Of a DNA stretch of 64,000 nt, positions 35,616 to 47,010 are shown in pieces. A model generated the notes under the pieces. The model was not told the DNA's origin. It ran no database searches and saw only the letters and a program-made list of their open reading frames with translations. Every line of letters starts with the position of its first letter. Position 1 is the stretch's first letter. Origin of the DNA: Conus ventricosus (lineage: Eukaryota; Mollusca; Gastropoda; Neogastropoda; Conidae); NCBI GenBank assembly GCA_018398815.1, contig CM031626.1:38348642-38412641 (forward strand), read 5' to 3'. Made by a program: the position numbers and the translations under genes.

Positions 35616-36798
35616 TACCTCCCCTACACGGCAAATCCGTGAGGGTCGGCCTCTCAGGTGGTGGGAGTTGGCACCGCCATCCCCACTGTCGTCCCTGCCC
35701 ACTTCTCTGCCGGAGTGGGGATGCACCCGGAGCCGGCAGATGCGTTCCGGTCGGGACGTCATCTCCCTTCCACAGTCCGAGGGTGTGGCAGTTCCTCTGA
35801 CTTCATCTGTCTCTTCAGGGTGGCAAGCGTCTTGAGGCCCACCGCAGTATTCCATCAGCGTGTGACTTGCGGGTGTGGTTGGTGCCCGTAGGGAGGGAAC
35901 CGCGTTCTTCGACGTGTCACAACGTTCCTCTCCTATTTCGTATCAAGCGCTTCAGTGAAGGTTTTGTGTTTTGGCGGTGCATTAGTGTGAGAGCGCCGTC
36001 AAGCAGACCGACGTTTTCATAACCATATCGGGAAACGCTGTGTTGCCGTTGTTTTTTTTTTTTTTGTGTGTGTGGTTTTTTTGTTTTTTTTTGGGAAGTT
36101 TTTTTTGGTTTTTTTATTTTTTTGCCTGTGTCAAGTACCCGCCAGGGACTTCGGATGAAGTATTGAAAGTACAACATTGGGTGCGGGTTACCTGAACAAT
36201 TGGTGTTGAACATTTGGGGTTAAGCTTTGGTGTCCGATGGTTTGACACCGGCACATAAAAATTAGTATAAAGAATACATTTGAAAGAAAAGCATTGCGTG
36301 GGCATCTCGGGTTTATGACGTATCAACCTTGCTTGATATTTCAGCCCGGGATTACCAGGTGATGTGATTTCACCCTTGTCCCCTCTGGTATTGGCCTTTA
36401 GTGGGCTGAGGTGTGTATCTGTGCCTCCTGAGGGAAGGGTTGTTATATGTAAACGTGCAGCACACGCGTGCACGGGTATGCATAAGGGGCCATGCGCTGA
36501 TGGTCGGGTATTGATAGTATTGTTGGATTCTTTGCGGTTTGTTTGTTCTTTTTGTGTGTGGGGGTGGGGGGGGGGGGGGAAACTGCCTATGTGTCGGATA
36601 TATAAAGGTATTGGTGTTTCATCTGCCATTCTGTGGGTAAGTGTGCGTGTGTGAATGCAAATAAAGCCTTCTGTTTGTGCACTGTATTTTCTTTTGTGTG
36701 TGTTTGTTGTGTGGCGTTCATACTTAGTAAAAGGGGGAAAGGGGTGGTTATAACGGGGGATATATTAATGCATATATCCCTGTCTACTGTCCTATACA
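35616..36798. other. Stretch without a recognisable gene
   Basis: Between the LTR and the viral-like block there is GC-rich sequence (to about 35,930), T runs around 36,050-36,120 and a G run near 36,560-36,580. A 171-codon minus-strand frame (36,629-36,114) has no domain and overlaps simple sequence. The expected N-terminal half of the packaging ATPase, with its P-loop, is not found here in any frame. Confidence 0.5.
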
Positions 36799-37285
36799 GT
36801 GACAACAACCATTAAGGACAACAAGTCTTACAAAGAAAGGAAGTTTATTTGGACAGACGAGAATATATTTCTAGTTGATCCTAGCGACAAACTGAGCGAT
36901 TGTTTAGAACATTACTATAGACTATTTGAGGGAACTGAAACACTGTTTATTATTGATGACTGTTCAGCTGAACGAGACATTGTTAAAAAAAGAAAAGCTC
37001 TGTCAAAGCTAGCCTTTAGTGGACGCCACGCCTTAGTTTCTGTGTGGCTCTTAACTCAAAAATACAATGCTGTCTTAAAAGACTTTAGATCGCAGTTAAA
37101 ATCGGTTGTATTATTTTACACTAAGGACAAAGATAGTTTTGAAAAATGTTTAAGTGAAAATTATATAATAAGGGACAAAGATGAGCTAAAAAAATAAAAG
37201 AGCAGTTGGAAAAATCTAAGCACGCTAAGCTATGCTTACGGACTGACCACCCCAGTTCAATACGTTTGTTATTGTAGATTGTTTA
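36799..37285 (+). pseudogene. DNA-packaging ATPase (FtsK/HerA-like), C-terminal half
   Basis: In this family the ATPase pumps DNA into capsids. The frame shows a hydrophobic strand ending in two acidic residues, ETLFIIDDCSAE, as the Walker B site. KLAFSGRHALVSVWLLTQKY follows, a sensor-type strand ending in a polar Gln as in viral packaging ATPases. SKHAKLCLR is the usual C-terminal strand. The Walker A P-loop and the N-terminal domain are absent, so this is a truncated copy of roughly 150 codons. The last ~28 codons are in another frame, reached at an A run near 37,190. Start codon and upstream context are not convincing. The assignment to the Polinton/adintovirus ATPase group rests on the motif wording and on the neighbours. 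Confidence 0.65.
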
Positions 37286-37339
37286 TTGTAGATTGCTTAT
37301 AACAATTTGTTTATTATAATTTTTTATATTATAAAAAGA

Positions 37340-38181
37340 ATGTCTATAGGGCCAGAATCAAAAGCGCAGCTAGCTCCTAAATGCACTGCAGTAGAGCTAA
37401 AAGACCTAGCAGACACAACCGAGTTTGATCTAATAGGAGTGCCAGGAAATGTTTATGGATTTGAATACACAGATGATGGGGTTTACAAACGAACAGAAAT
37501 TGAAGACAAAAAACGACAGCAATATCCTACCTTAGAAGAGATACGAAATTTAAGGGCAAACGATTTTGGTAAACATGAATACAAACTTCATAAAAGAGAG
37601 AATGCTTGGGCGTTGCTTCCTGAAATTGCTTCGAATTTAAAGTTTGAACTACGAAGCCCTAATGTATACTTTGATAAGAAAAACAATTTTAGAAAAGCTT
37701 AAATGAAGGGCCCATTCTTGTTAGCCTAGTCCCAGGAACACAACAGAAAAAACAGATTGAAATAACTAGGCAGGGTTCTGAATATATGCTACAGAGAAAG
37801 AAGTCCTTAGCTGAAGTGGGGGATGACACCGTCGGCTTAGAATTTACCCCGACGCTACAGTCACTACCTAGACAAATGACGATGATTTTTCGCTTATTTA
37901 TTACTCCGAGGGAGGGCGATACTAGTTTGCCAGAACATACGTTAATCAGAGGTGTACAAATAAAGGCTGAAACCTTGGATGCCCCTCTTAAGCTCAGTAT
38001 TGCAATTACTAAAAATGGAGACAAAATAATCCCCCATATATCATCTGACAAGGTTACTGTGATGGTTGACAAAACCAAACTAACAGTACTGGACTCTATT
38101 TTCATTAAATATGTTGATTTTATTGCGTTTTACTCTGTTGATGAAGTGCTGCTAGAAGGATTAATAAGAAGATATGTATAA
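37340..38181 (+). pseudogene. Candidate structural (minor capsid-like) protein, frame-broken once
   Basis: Two abutting frames, from the ATG at 37,340 (MSIGPESK) to about 37,702 and from about 37,705 to 38,181, look like one protein of about 280 residues split at an A run near 37,692. The first part is charged, with VPGNVYGFEYTDDGVYKR. The second is beta-rich with alternating hydrophobic residues (LEFTPTLQ, MTMIFRLFITPREGD, LKLSIAITKNGDKII) and ends VLLEGLIRRYV. Position just after the ATPase and the strand-rich composition suggest a virion protein such as a penton/minor capsid protein. This is inference: I see no diagnostic motif. Only a 55-bp gap with A/T-rich sequence separates it from the ATPase tail. 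Confidence 0.4.
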
Positions 38182-38212
38182 GATTGATTTAAAAAATAAT
38201 CTTATTTAAAAA

Positions 38213-38762
38213 ATGGAGGTTCAACAGTTTAGGTTAGAGAAATAACTGAACTTCAAAAGGAAATAGAAAGCGACTTGGATAAGTATAGAGTTACTAGAAA
38301 GAAATATGCTAAAGCTGTAAATACTATTTCTTATGTAATTACTGGCTCATCAGCTGTAGCTAACGTAAGTGCTGGGTCTAGTGTTGCTGTTTTAGCTACT
38401 GGGGTTGGAGCGTCAGCCTCTTTAGCATTAGGGGGCCTTGGGTTAGGTTTAGGCGCCATGTCTATGATTGTAAGTGCTGTTGTAAAAGAAATTAACTCCT
38501 AAATGACAAAGCACACTGCCATTGTTGCCCTAGCATCAGCAAAACTTTGTTCATTAAGATTAAGAATGAGCAAATCATTACAGGATGAAACATTACGGAC
38601 GAAGAATTTCAGAAGCTTATGGCCGATGGTGAGGATTACAGACGACAAAAAATTGAACTTCAAAAGGAGTGGAGAAAGACTTTTACTTCACGACAGGTAG
38701 ACACTGATGCAATTAAACAGAACATTGAAAAACAAACACACGATCGGTTAAACCCAAAATAG
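38213..38762 (+). pseudogene. Hydrophobic glycine/alanine-rich protein with flanking helices, frame-broken
   Basis: The readable order is a charged helix (ITELQKEIESDLDKYRVTRK), a YAKAVNTISYVITGSS segment and a long glycine/alanine/valine-rich membrane-type stretch (about 38,340-38,480, including LALGGLGLGLGAMSMIVSAV). A second charged region then carries TKHTAIVALASAKLC, TDEEFQKLMADGEDY and a C-terminus around NIEKQTHDRLNPK, ending at a TAG at 38,760. Frame breaks lie near 38,230, 38,560 and 38,600. I recall similar small proteins (charged helix, hydrophobic GA-rich core, KH..I..LA..KL and D.E(E)F motifs) near viral-type ATPases in other invertebrate genomes, but I cannot verify that here. 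A role as membrane or internal virion protein is possible; function unknown. Confidence 0.5.
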
Positions 38763-38821
38763 TCTAAAAAAAAGTTTAACAAAAAAAATAAGTTTAGCAA
38801 AAATAAATACTATTTTTTTTG

Positions 38822-39450
38822 TTAACTCACTGTGTTTGGTGGGACAACTTGCAGCTCTTCACGAACAAAGGGTCTTTTAGGGGCAGGCGTTTTAGAAGTG
38901 AGAGTCTCTCTTAAATAATATACGGGAGGGGTTGTTTTCATGATTCTTTCAACTTCATATACATCTACGCTCCATATAGGATCTGTGGCTCTAATTCTAA
39001 CATCGCCTTCTGCCTCTCCAGGAGCATACAAGTATCTTAAATTTTACCCAAACGGCAAGAGTTTTGAGTCCCCTAACTCTTCAGTAATGCTTTTTTTTAA
39101 TTTGATCGCTTTTACGGGTTTAACCCCGTTCTTTAAATTATTCATTGTTCATGGCGCTAAAGATGGGCAATCCCCTAACCCATTCGTGTTGCGTTCTCTG
39201 TACTTCGTATTTTGTCCAAAATTTCTCTTGTATTGAAGGAAACAGGCGTTAGCAGATTTTAAAAAAGTTTTCTACAAAAGGCTTGTATCGATGGTTGCCG
39301 GGGATCCCCCTTTTAACTGAACATGGTTTTAAAAACAAGGGTTTTACAGAACCTTTTAAACTCTTTTTCCATCTCAACCGGGATATCCTGGGAATTTTAA
39401 GGACCTCGCATGATATTTTTTGTAAAGCCACAGCCCAGCATTGACTTTTA
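38822..39450 (-). pseudogene. Polinton-type integrase, C-terminal part
   Basis: The clean minus-strand frame at 39,031-38,822 reads GDVRIRATDPIWSVDVYEVERIMKTTPPVYYL near its start (given in pieces: GDVRI, WSVDVYEVERI, PPVYYL) and ends with REELQVV. This is the chromo/SH3-like tail that follows retroviral-type integrases in Polintons and related elements. Upstream on the minus strand (39,035-39,450) weaker, frame-broken traces such as KRFCKTL could be the end of the catalytic core; the DDE residues are not visible. It converges on the plus-strand genes, and only about 60 bases separate the two stop codons. The sequence becomes homopolymer-rich at about 39,040, exactly where the frame is lost. 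Confidence 0.5.
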
Positions 39451-39959
39451 TCCATTATGGTTTTCAGGTTTTATATATTGAAGCCATGTCAACAACTGTC
39501 AAGATATTTAAACTTTTTCTTCTAATTTGTCATGGGAAATACAAAAGTCCATTGGGGGGTTTTCTTTGGGGAATGATTAAAAAATCAGGCCTTATTATTC
39601 TTTGGGGGGGGGCAGATAATTCCCAAAATTGCCTTTTTTTAAAAGCCATCTTTCGCATCTGATTCAGACACTCAGCAGCTTTATCATTTTTTCAAAGCAG
39701 TTTTTTCCTTTCCAAACCCTTTGGAGAAAAATTTTTTGTACTTCGTATTTTTTCATTTTTTAAAAAGCTTTTATTTTACACAAGAAATGAGAAAAAATCG
39801 ACGAGGTCATGCCAACCGCAATAAAACTTCTCTGCATCTTCGGTTTTTCTCAGGGGTTTCATAAAAGAGACAGTTCTGGCGAGGCGATGTTAAAACTCTT
39901 TCCTTCACAAGTAATACTCATTCATTGCTCATCTCATCATCATGTCCTCTCCGGCCTGC

Positions 39960-42900
39960 GGCGCTTGGGCTAGGCAAAGGATTCCCGGCTCTGCCCGGGG
40001 GCACTCGGGGGCTGGGGGTTGAAGTCAGTCCTTTGCCTTTCGCTCTCTTTTATTGTCCTCCCAGGTTTCCTTCGGTCGCCCCCGTTTTCTTTTACCTGGG
40101 GGGTCCAGCGCGGGGCTTTCGGGGATGGCTGGGGGCAGCAACAGACATCCCTAGCCATCCCATCGACGCGCCGGGAAATGGTGCCTGTATTGTGGAGACC
40201 CCTGTTTGTCCCAGTTTTTCGTTTGAGAGATGTTTGGGCCAGAAGACCCGGGATATGTCGCGACATTGTTCGGAAACCTTTCCCAGCTTTTTCTAAATGG
40301 CGACGAGTCTTCCACACTCTGAGCCAACAGGGGACGCTGAGGAATTCTTTTGAGGTAAATCTTCGTTTGGATGCTGAGGAGGTGGATCCCCAATGGCCTA
40401 AGCATGGAAAGCTTGGTTGGGCTTTGCTGATTCTGGCATTGACTCCGGGTTTGCAGTCCCCGTTGGGAATTGCCCCCCGGGTATACAAATTCCCTAAACA
40501 TCTCAAGTGGTTTGCCGTTAGCGGTGATGGGGTTTTTTTGTGCATTTTCCTCTGACCTGCGTCTTCCTCTCGTTGCCCTTCCCCAAATGGGCTGGTGCTC
40601 GCTGGGGGCTTTCTGTCTCTCCGGGCGTCTGGGCTTTGTGACAGCTTTCCCGGGTATCTGCGTAGTCAATTCCCCCAAAACGGGTAAAACATCCCCCGGG
40701 ATTCCCCGTTCTTTCCCCGGTGACGTTTGCATCTACCAGCTGGCCAAGGGGAAGAGATTGTGACAGTTGCGCCTTTTTTCACCCGGGTCCAATTGAAGGG
40801 TTTCCGTCAGCGGGTTTTTGTGGATGATGCGACCTCAAAGCTCTCTACGGGGACTGGATGTGTTGACCATTTTCGGGGGAATGCCGTTGTCGTAATCTTC
40901 CAAGGAAGCGCGGTGAAAAACTGTCAAAGCTTTCTCGAAATCAATGAAAACCACGTAAAGGGGGTTTTCCATTCATGGGATGCTCGGGGATCTGGGTAAG
41001 ACGAAAATGTGCAATGATATCTCCCCGCTCTAAACCCGCCTGCTCTTGTGAAGTAGGTCATCTCCGCTTTCTTTTAAAAACGCGGGTAAGATGGACTGAA
41101 GACTTTGCTGGTGATTGATAGTAGGGTGATCCCTCTCCAATTTTTTGCATTCCCCTAGATCCCCTTTTTTTTGGTAATTTGATGTGTACCATTCCCCAGT
41201 CAGGTGGGGGTTGTTCCTAGCCCCTAGTCCGCAGGATCGTTGGAGGTAGGGGGTCCTGTTCTTCTCCCTTTCAGATTGGGGGCAACAACTTCTCCTGGAG
41301 CTTTGCCATTCTTCAGCTTCGGATAGTTTCCTTACCTCATCTACTTATGTCCCATGTTGACGCCCGGGTTCCTCTCCATAGGAATGCCCCGCTGGTTTTG
41401 GTGGATCGGGCGGTTTAGGATCCTCTGGAAGTGCTTTTCCCCACCTCCCCGGTTGGCACATTTTTTGGATAGGTGTTCCGTCCTCTGCTTAAGGTATGTC
41501 TTGGTTCTGTCCTCGTCCCCCGCACCCCTTGGTGGTTCTTAAAAGTCTTCATACCTTTTCCTGCTGCGCCTCGCTTTTTCCCAAAAGCCCCCTCCCATAG
41601 AGATTTTTATTTTTCCCTTGCAACAACTTCACTTCTTTGTCTTTTCTCTGTGCTGGGTTGTTTTTTTCCCTTTACCGGGTGTTTGGGCTCTACAGTTTTT
41701 TCTTGATCTGTTTTTTCTCCTCAAGGGTTTTTCCCCATGTGTTGGCATTACCCACTCGATTTCAACTTTTCCTAAACCCTATTGTCTCTTTTGCTGTTTG
41801 GGTTTCCTGTTGAAACTGTCTAGGGTCAGTGCTGTTTATTTTGGAGGACGCTAAAGCGATTCTTCAAGGTAGCAAAATTTCTTCTTTGTTGTTAATCTCT
41901 AGTTTGGGGAAAAATCAAGCGGGGTTTCCGACTGCCCCCCCAACTTTTGCCTTCCTCTTTTTGAGGTCAGTTTCGCTACCATATTTCATGGTCACTCCCA
42001 TCTCATGTCGCATCACACGACATCTTTAGGAGGCCCCCTTTTTTCCTTTGATAAGATTGGGTAAATTTTGGTTTCTTTGTCTTTCCGTCGGGGGTGGTCA
42101 GTTACTTGGGGGTGGTTTTGTGAGCGAAAAGAGTACCGCCAATGACCAAATCATTTTCTTCACAGGGGTCGATGAGCCTTTTCCCCGTTGTCGGTCATGC
42201 CCTATTCCATGTTTCCCCTGACTTTTTTCCCTGTTCTCATTTTTGCTACCAACTCTTGCATTAAATCCCCCATCAGGGGGAAAAGGTCTTGGTAGTCATC
42301 CAATTTGTTTGGGAGCCACTGTCGAACTGACCTTCCCCCTTTTCGTCAGTGTTTCTTTTGGTGCATACCACTTAACTGATCTTGGCCACTTGGAGTTCAT
42401 TCTTAATAAGCAGGCGTTCTTGTTTGGTTTTCCATTCATAGGGCATTGGCATGTTTTTTTTCAAAAATGAGGCACCCCTCCTGGGGATGTCTCTCCCTTT
42501 TCCGCCCAGATGGGGTTTTTCTCCAGTATCAGTCTTTTTTCCCTGTTTTTGCCCATCTGCCTCGGACCCCTAAGGCTCGGGTTGTATTTTCACTCTTTTT
42601 ACATTTTGTGAAAATTTTCCTTTTACAAGGTCCGCAGCCCAAAATCCAACCGCATGTGACGTTTTGGCGTTAAAACCCGCTATCGGGCTGGAACGTCCTT
42701 TTGGGTTTGGGCCCCCTCCTTCTAACCCAAAATTGTTTGGGTCTGCTTCACTCCCTCTCCCAAATGGATAGTTTTCTTGCTTTTGTTTCCGTGCGGTAAT
42801 GTTTTTACGGGTGAGGTTGCTAGCCCCCGCCCAACTCTCCTCCTTTACCCGGGTTGAGCCCGGGCAAGGGCTCCAAAAACCACCGGGGGGAGCTCATTGC

Positions 42901-42960
42901 TTCTTTTCCGTCTGAAAAATGTGTGCTCGGGCATTTCCCTTGTTCTCTTAACTTTTTTTA
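39960..42960 (-). mobile_element. LINE (endonuclease/RT type) inserted in the Polinton-like element, minus strand
   Basis: On the minus strand the catalytic block VFIDFEKAFD is clear at about 40,963-40,935. It is followed leftwards by VTVDGKPLE-type sequence (visible as ANGKPLEMFREFVYPGGN, about 40,540-40,480), NARISKAQ (about 40,450), SIQTKIYLKRI (about 40,370) and RRVDGMARDV. RWTPQVKENGGDRRKPGRTI lies at about 40,110-40,050. This is the RT and C-terminal region of an RTE-like LINE, and the C-rich part from 41,000 to 42,960 would hold its endonuclease and leader. Frames change often. It faces the same way as the flanking integrase and polymerase. I could not define target-site duplications. 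Confidence 0.7.
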
Positions 42961-44080
42961 ATAAAGTCTAAGTGAGAAAATTCGTCTTTTCTCGAAAACG
43001 TCTCTTCCCTTTAGTAATCTTCCTTGCTTTGTTATGCGTTCTCTCTCTTCATTGACCGCAATTTTATAAAATTTAAAATTGTTTCAGAAAAGGCCAAAGC
43101 AAAAACAAGCTCCTCCCACCATCAAACCAAATCCGCATCTTTTATAAAAAAATATTTTTTGAAATTTAAATCTTTCATGCACAATATTTTCTGGATAATC
43201 CCCTGGAACAAGAAATGTTTGACCCCTCCCTGCAGTAATTCAACAAAACCTTAACAACGTCCTCTGCTAACCCCCTAGATCCCCCGGCTTCTTTTTAAAC
43301 ATTTTTTTTTGCAACACCTATACCCTTTAAAAAAGGCCCGCTAATTACAGCAGGTGGTAAACGTATTGAAATCTTTTTTTTTCACTCATCTTTTTTTTAA
43401 CTAAAAAAAAAAATTAAAATAATCAAAATCGAAAGGCTGTCTATGTCTTTTTAATCAAAAAAATTTTTGTTTTTAAAAGTAAAAATAAGGTTGCAACTAT
43501 TTTTGGTAAATCTTCTATTTTTTCCCATTTTGGGGGTTTTACCCTAACAAACATTTGCAAGGGGTTTAATAAACTATAACCCAAGTGGGCATGCATAATT
43601 AACCACGAAAAAATCAGGTTTTTTAAAAAGTATTAATTGTTTTTTATTGTTTTTTAAAAAGGATTGTGACGAACTATTAAAGTTGAGGGAAAGCGACTAT
43701 CCGTAGACACTGCCATAAAGAAAGATTATACTCTCGGCTGCTTTGGAAAATAGACGTATTTAGGGATGAACTAAGTTTAAACAAACCAAAACTGAAATCA
43801 ACTTTTGAAAAGTACTATGCTGGGACAAGCGCAGTTGGGTCAAAAGGTTAGATCAGGGGGGCAAAAGGGTTATTTTATTTCTAATTTAGTAAGTAAGAGG
43901 GCGCGGTTATTCAGAAGAAACTTAAAATTGACTTATACAAGACCCGGGTTTTAAAAAAGGGGTCCCTGAAACTCTTGATGTGACATTATACAGTTTTGGG
44001 GACGAGGGAACCCATTCACGGATTAATTATTTTTTAATCATAAAAATTTGATCATTTTAATTTTTAATGCAATAAAAAAA
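42961..44080. other. Mostly A/T-rich stretch, no gene recognised
   Basis: Plus-strand frames near 43,670-43,850 (around ELLKLRESDY) have a coding-like charged composition and could belong to the flanking viral-like element, but no domain is recognisable. The rest shows A and T runs only. Confidence 0.35.
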
Positions 44081-44109
44081 AAAGCGATCGGAAAGAAGAC
44101 GCTGCAGGC

Positions 44110-44425
44110 ACCCGCGGGCCCCTCCGCAGGAGCAAAATTACCACTTGAATTACCAAAGGAGTAATGTTACACCCAAAAAAATCCGGGACGTATTGAGGCC
44201 GGGCGAAAACTAGCTGAAGGGAAAACTGAGAAAACAAAACCAATCAACAAAAAAAAAAATTTTTAGTGTAATAAACATCCCCCCCAAAAACCCCAAATTT
44301 AAACAACAACAAAATTTAACACAACAAACAATCAAACGTGGGGTTTTATTATTATTGGTGTTGCTGTGCGTTGGGGGTTTTTTGCATCATACCTAACACC
44401 ATACCTAACAACAAAGCCGCAAACC
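44110..44425 (+). pseudogene. Small basic protein with a C-terminal membrane segment, broken
   Basis: Plus-strand frames read LPLELPKE, then KNPGRIEAGRKLAE (about 44,184-44,225) followed by a lysine/asparagine-rich linker. A hydrophobic stretch WGFIIIGVAV then follows at about 44,340-44,370, ending in a proline/lysine-rich tail. The N..PxRIEAGRKLAE phrase followed by a basic linker and a single membrane helix is a layout I associate with small proteins of Polinton-like elements in invertebrates; I cannot confirm it here. The frame is interrupted by stops in A runs. Function unknown. Confidence 0.4.
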
Positions 44426-44789
44426 CCCACTAAAAGAAGAAAACCCAACCGCAAAAAAAAGTGCAACCTCCTGCGAAACCCCCATTTTCTAGGAAGTTTT
44501 TTTAATGAACAAAGTAAAGTACAATTTAAAACTAATGTACAATTTAAAGTTAGTTATAGAAAGTATTTTTTAATTTAAAGTGCAAGTAAATTACAAGAAA
44601 GAAAAAAAAAAAATAAGTTCTTTTTTTAAAATACTAGTTAGGTTCAAAGTTAATTTCTTTTTAATTCTTAATAAGTTTTTGTTGGTTCTTAATTTTAGTG
44701 CATGAAAGTCATCGTTAATTTTTTAAAGGGTTCCCCAATCCCCTACAGCATATGAAAATCGGTTTGACGAAATTTTCTCTTGTTATTGT

Positions 44790-47010
44790 TGGGGAATTGT
44801 GATTTCTTTTTAAACAGCTTGTGTTACTTGATAAAGTAGAGCGCGATTAAAATTTGTGAAAAAATACTTTTTTTCAAGGGTTTGCTTGTATTACGGAGTT
44901 ATTTTTTTTTTTGACAATTTTTTACTTATCCCCTTAGCTTTTCTTTACAAGTCGGGGCGGGCAACGCAACTTTTTTTGATCGCAAACCAACAATTCTTTT
45001 ATCTGCCCCCTTAATTATCCTTCATTTTCCAATTTTTTTCTTTTTTACAGTTGAATGTAAGGCGAATCCTTTGGTAGTCGCATTGTCGAAACCCCCCATC
45101 AGTTCCTTTAGTATCTGTTTCAATCTTTATAGAATCTTCAGTGGGACTCTGAAAAAAGGTCTGTTGTGTAAAGGCCCTCTTGCTTCTGGGTACAGGGGTT
45201 TAAAGTAGTCGTACAAGAAATTCAACATCAAAAATTTTTGAAAAACTCTAAAACAGTAAGCAATAAACACAGGTTTGTCCAATTAACATCCTTTTTTTTC
45301 ATCATAATCCAACCAGGCTGTCTTTAAAATTTTAAAAAGTCTTGTAGTTATTTTAAGGCAAATTTAAATTTGTTGGGTTTTCTTTTGTAACTAATTTCAC
45401 TCTTTACGTTTTTTGTTGTTTTTCCCAGGGTTTTTGCCAAAACAGCTGTTTTCACGTTTAAAGAAGTTTTTCTGAAGGTCAGTGGCTAGGGTTCTAAGTC
45501 AGTTTTCTTTTGTGTAGGGTCAAAAAGGGCTTTTGGTCACAGATGTTTTCTGGAACAGCTGTCAGTTTAGTCCGTTCTTAAAAAAAACTGTAAGCTGAAA
45601 AGGAAAACAAAATTAGTTTGTGCCTAAAAATTGGGAACAAGTTTGGGCGGTTCGATAGAACCATCTTTAATTTTTCTGCGCTGGGGGGAAAACTTGTGAG
45701 ATCGTGTAATTCTTTAGGATTTATAATTATTTCCCAAAGATTAGTCCTGCGGGATTTCAGGGGGAATTGTGACAAATGCCTAACACATTATTAACTCATG
45801 GGTCCTTTTACTTTTAAAGTTTCTCGTGAAGCGGTTGACCATGGCCCACCATAAAAATTTTTACGTCTAGTAAAATTAATAGTTGAGGTTTAGTTGGGTC
45901 ATAACACAAAATATTTTTTGGTTTTGCAGAAAGGATGTAAAGCCATGCAATACCTCCCCTTACCCATCTTCAACACTGAAGTGGGGGCAATCAGAAATTA
46001 AGTCAATCTGATGTTTTTAGATTTTTAAGAAAGCCCCAAAAAAGGGCCGGGGGCAGAGATATAATATGATATCTAAACTGAAATGTTTCATGCATGTATT
46101 CTGTAATTTGAAAGACGTCTGCCAGTAAACACACGTCGCCATTAAAATTTTGATCACAAAATCACCCATTGTTTCATAGTGAAATTCTGTCCGGGCTTTC
46201 GGCGTATTCAATTCACATCAGTTATGTCTTGCCTCAAAACTAGAAAAAAAAAGGCTTTGGGGGGAAGGAGTCTTCGTAAAACCTGTCCCACGATTCAGTA
46301 TTCATAGGGTAAACCCTTTACGCACAAAAGAGGGATCAAATATTGTTTATGTTTGGGAAAGACTGTAAGATCCCCGCTAACATCCAAACTTGCCAAATGT
46401 TGGGCAAGTCATAAAAGGATAAACGTAAAGTGAAAAATTCATGAAATTTTCAAAGATTGTGAAAATGCAGGTAACCTCAAATTTTTCAGAAGTCCTGCTT
46501 GCTGATAAAAGAAAATGTACCTCGTGGGTTTAAAAAAGAATGGGGCATTTTCCCCTTTTTTTGGGGTCCCCTTTTAATTTTAAGATTACAATTTTTTGTG
46601 CGCGGCCCCCTGAAATTTGCCATAATGTATCGGGGGCTCTTACGTCACCTTTACGTTAGGTTTTTACTCTAAAAACCCCAAATCCAAAAAGGTGAGAGTC
46701 ATAGCGTTCTTGGTCTTCGGGGTCATAACAATGCCGAAAAGGGTTTAGTTGGTTGGGGTAGTAATTTCGAAATTTTTTCATCTGCTCAAAAATCTACTAG
46801 CTGCTTGGGGCCTCTTTAAATCTCGGGGGTCGTGTGTTGCCGTCGACCCAAAAAATAAACCATAGAAAATCTGATGGTGGGTTAATAAGGGTTTTTTTTT
46901 GTTTTTGCTGTTGTGGACCATAGTATGCGGTAAGGGCGTTCAAAATCACATAAATAAGGAGGGTCATTTGCATTTTGTGTAAATTTTAAAAAAAATAACT
47001 TTTGACCAGG
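44790..47010 (-). pseudogene. Family-B DNA polymerase (protein-primed type), strongly frame-broken
   Basis: This gene would copy the element's own DNA. Read on the minus strand from right to left, a CDFE-type exonuclease box lies at about 46,960 with YPNQLNPF further on (about 46,760). Next are MNTPKARTEFHYETMGDF and a VYWQTSF..CMKHFSLD segment (46,211-46,060), then VTIPPEIPQDYW near 45,770 and LHDLTSFPP..EKLK. FGKTL-like sequence lies near 45,430, and FLYDYFKPLYPEA (about 45,215-45,180) follows. TEDSIKIETDTKGTDGG (about 45,140-45,090) comes next, with the catalytic DTD box just before it degraded to TQQ. KMKD..GG and an LYQVTQ region end it near 44,820. Order and spacing fit PolB of Polinton-like elements. 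Almost every block is in its own frame, in a homopolymer-rich stretch, so functional state cannot be judged. Confidence 0.55.

Noticed and set aside
35589..35855. An 88-codon minus-strand frame ending at the LTR edge, considered as the end of a second retroelement with its own purine tract
   Set aside because: A GGGGAGGTA purine patch precedes TGTAAC, but no RT, integrase or RNase H motif is found to its right, so a second element cannot be supported.
36114..36629. A 171-codon minus-strand frame upstream of the viral-like block
   Set aside because: It crosses T and G runs, lacks any motif and does not contain the missing ATPase P-loop.
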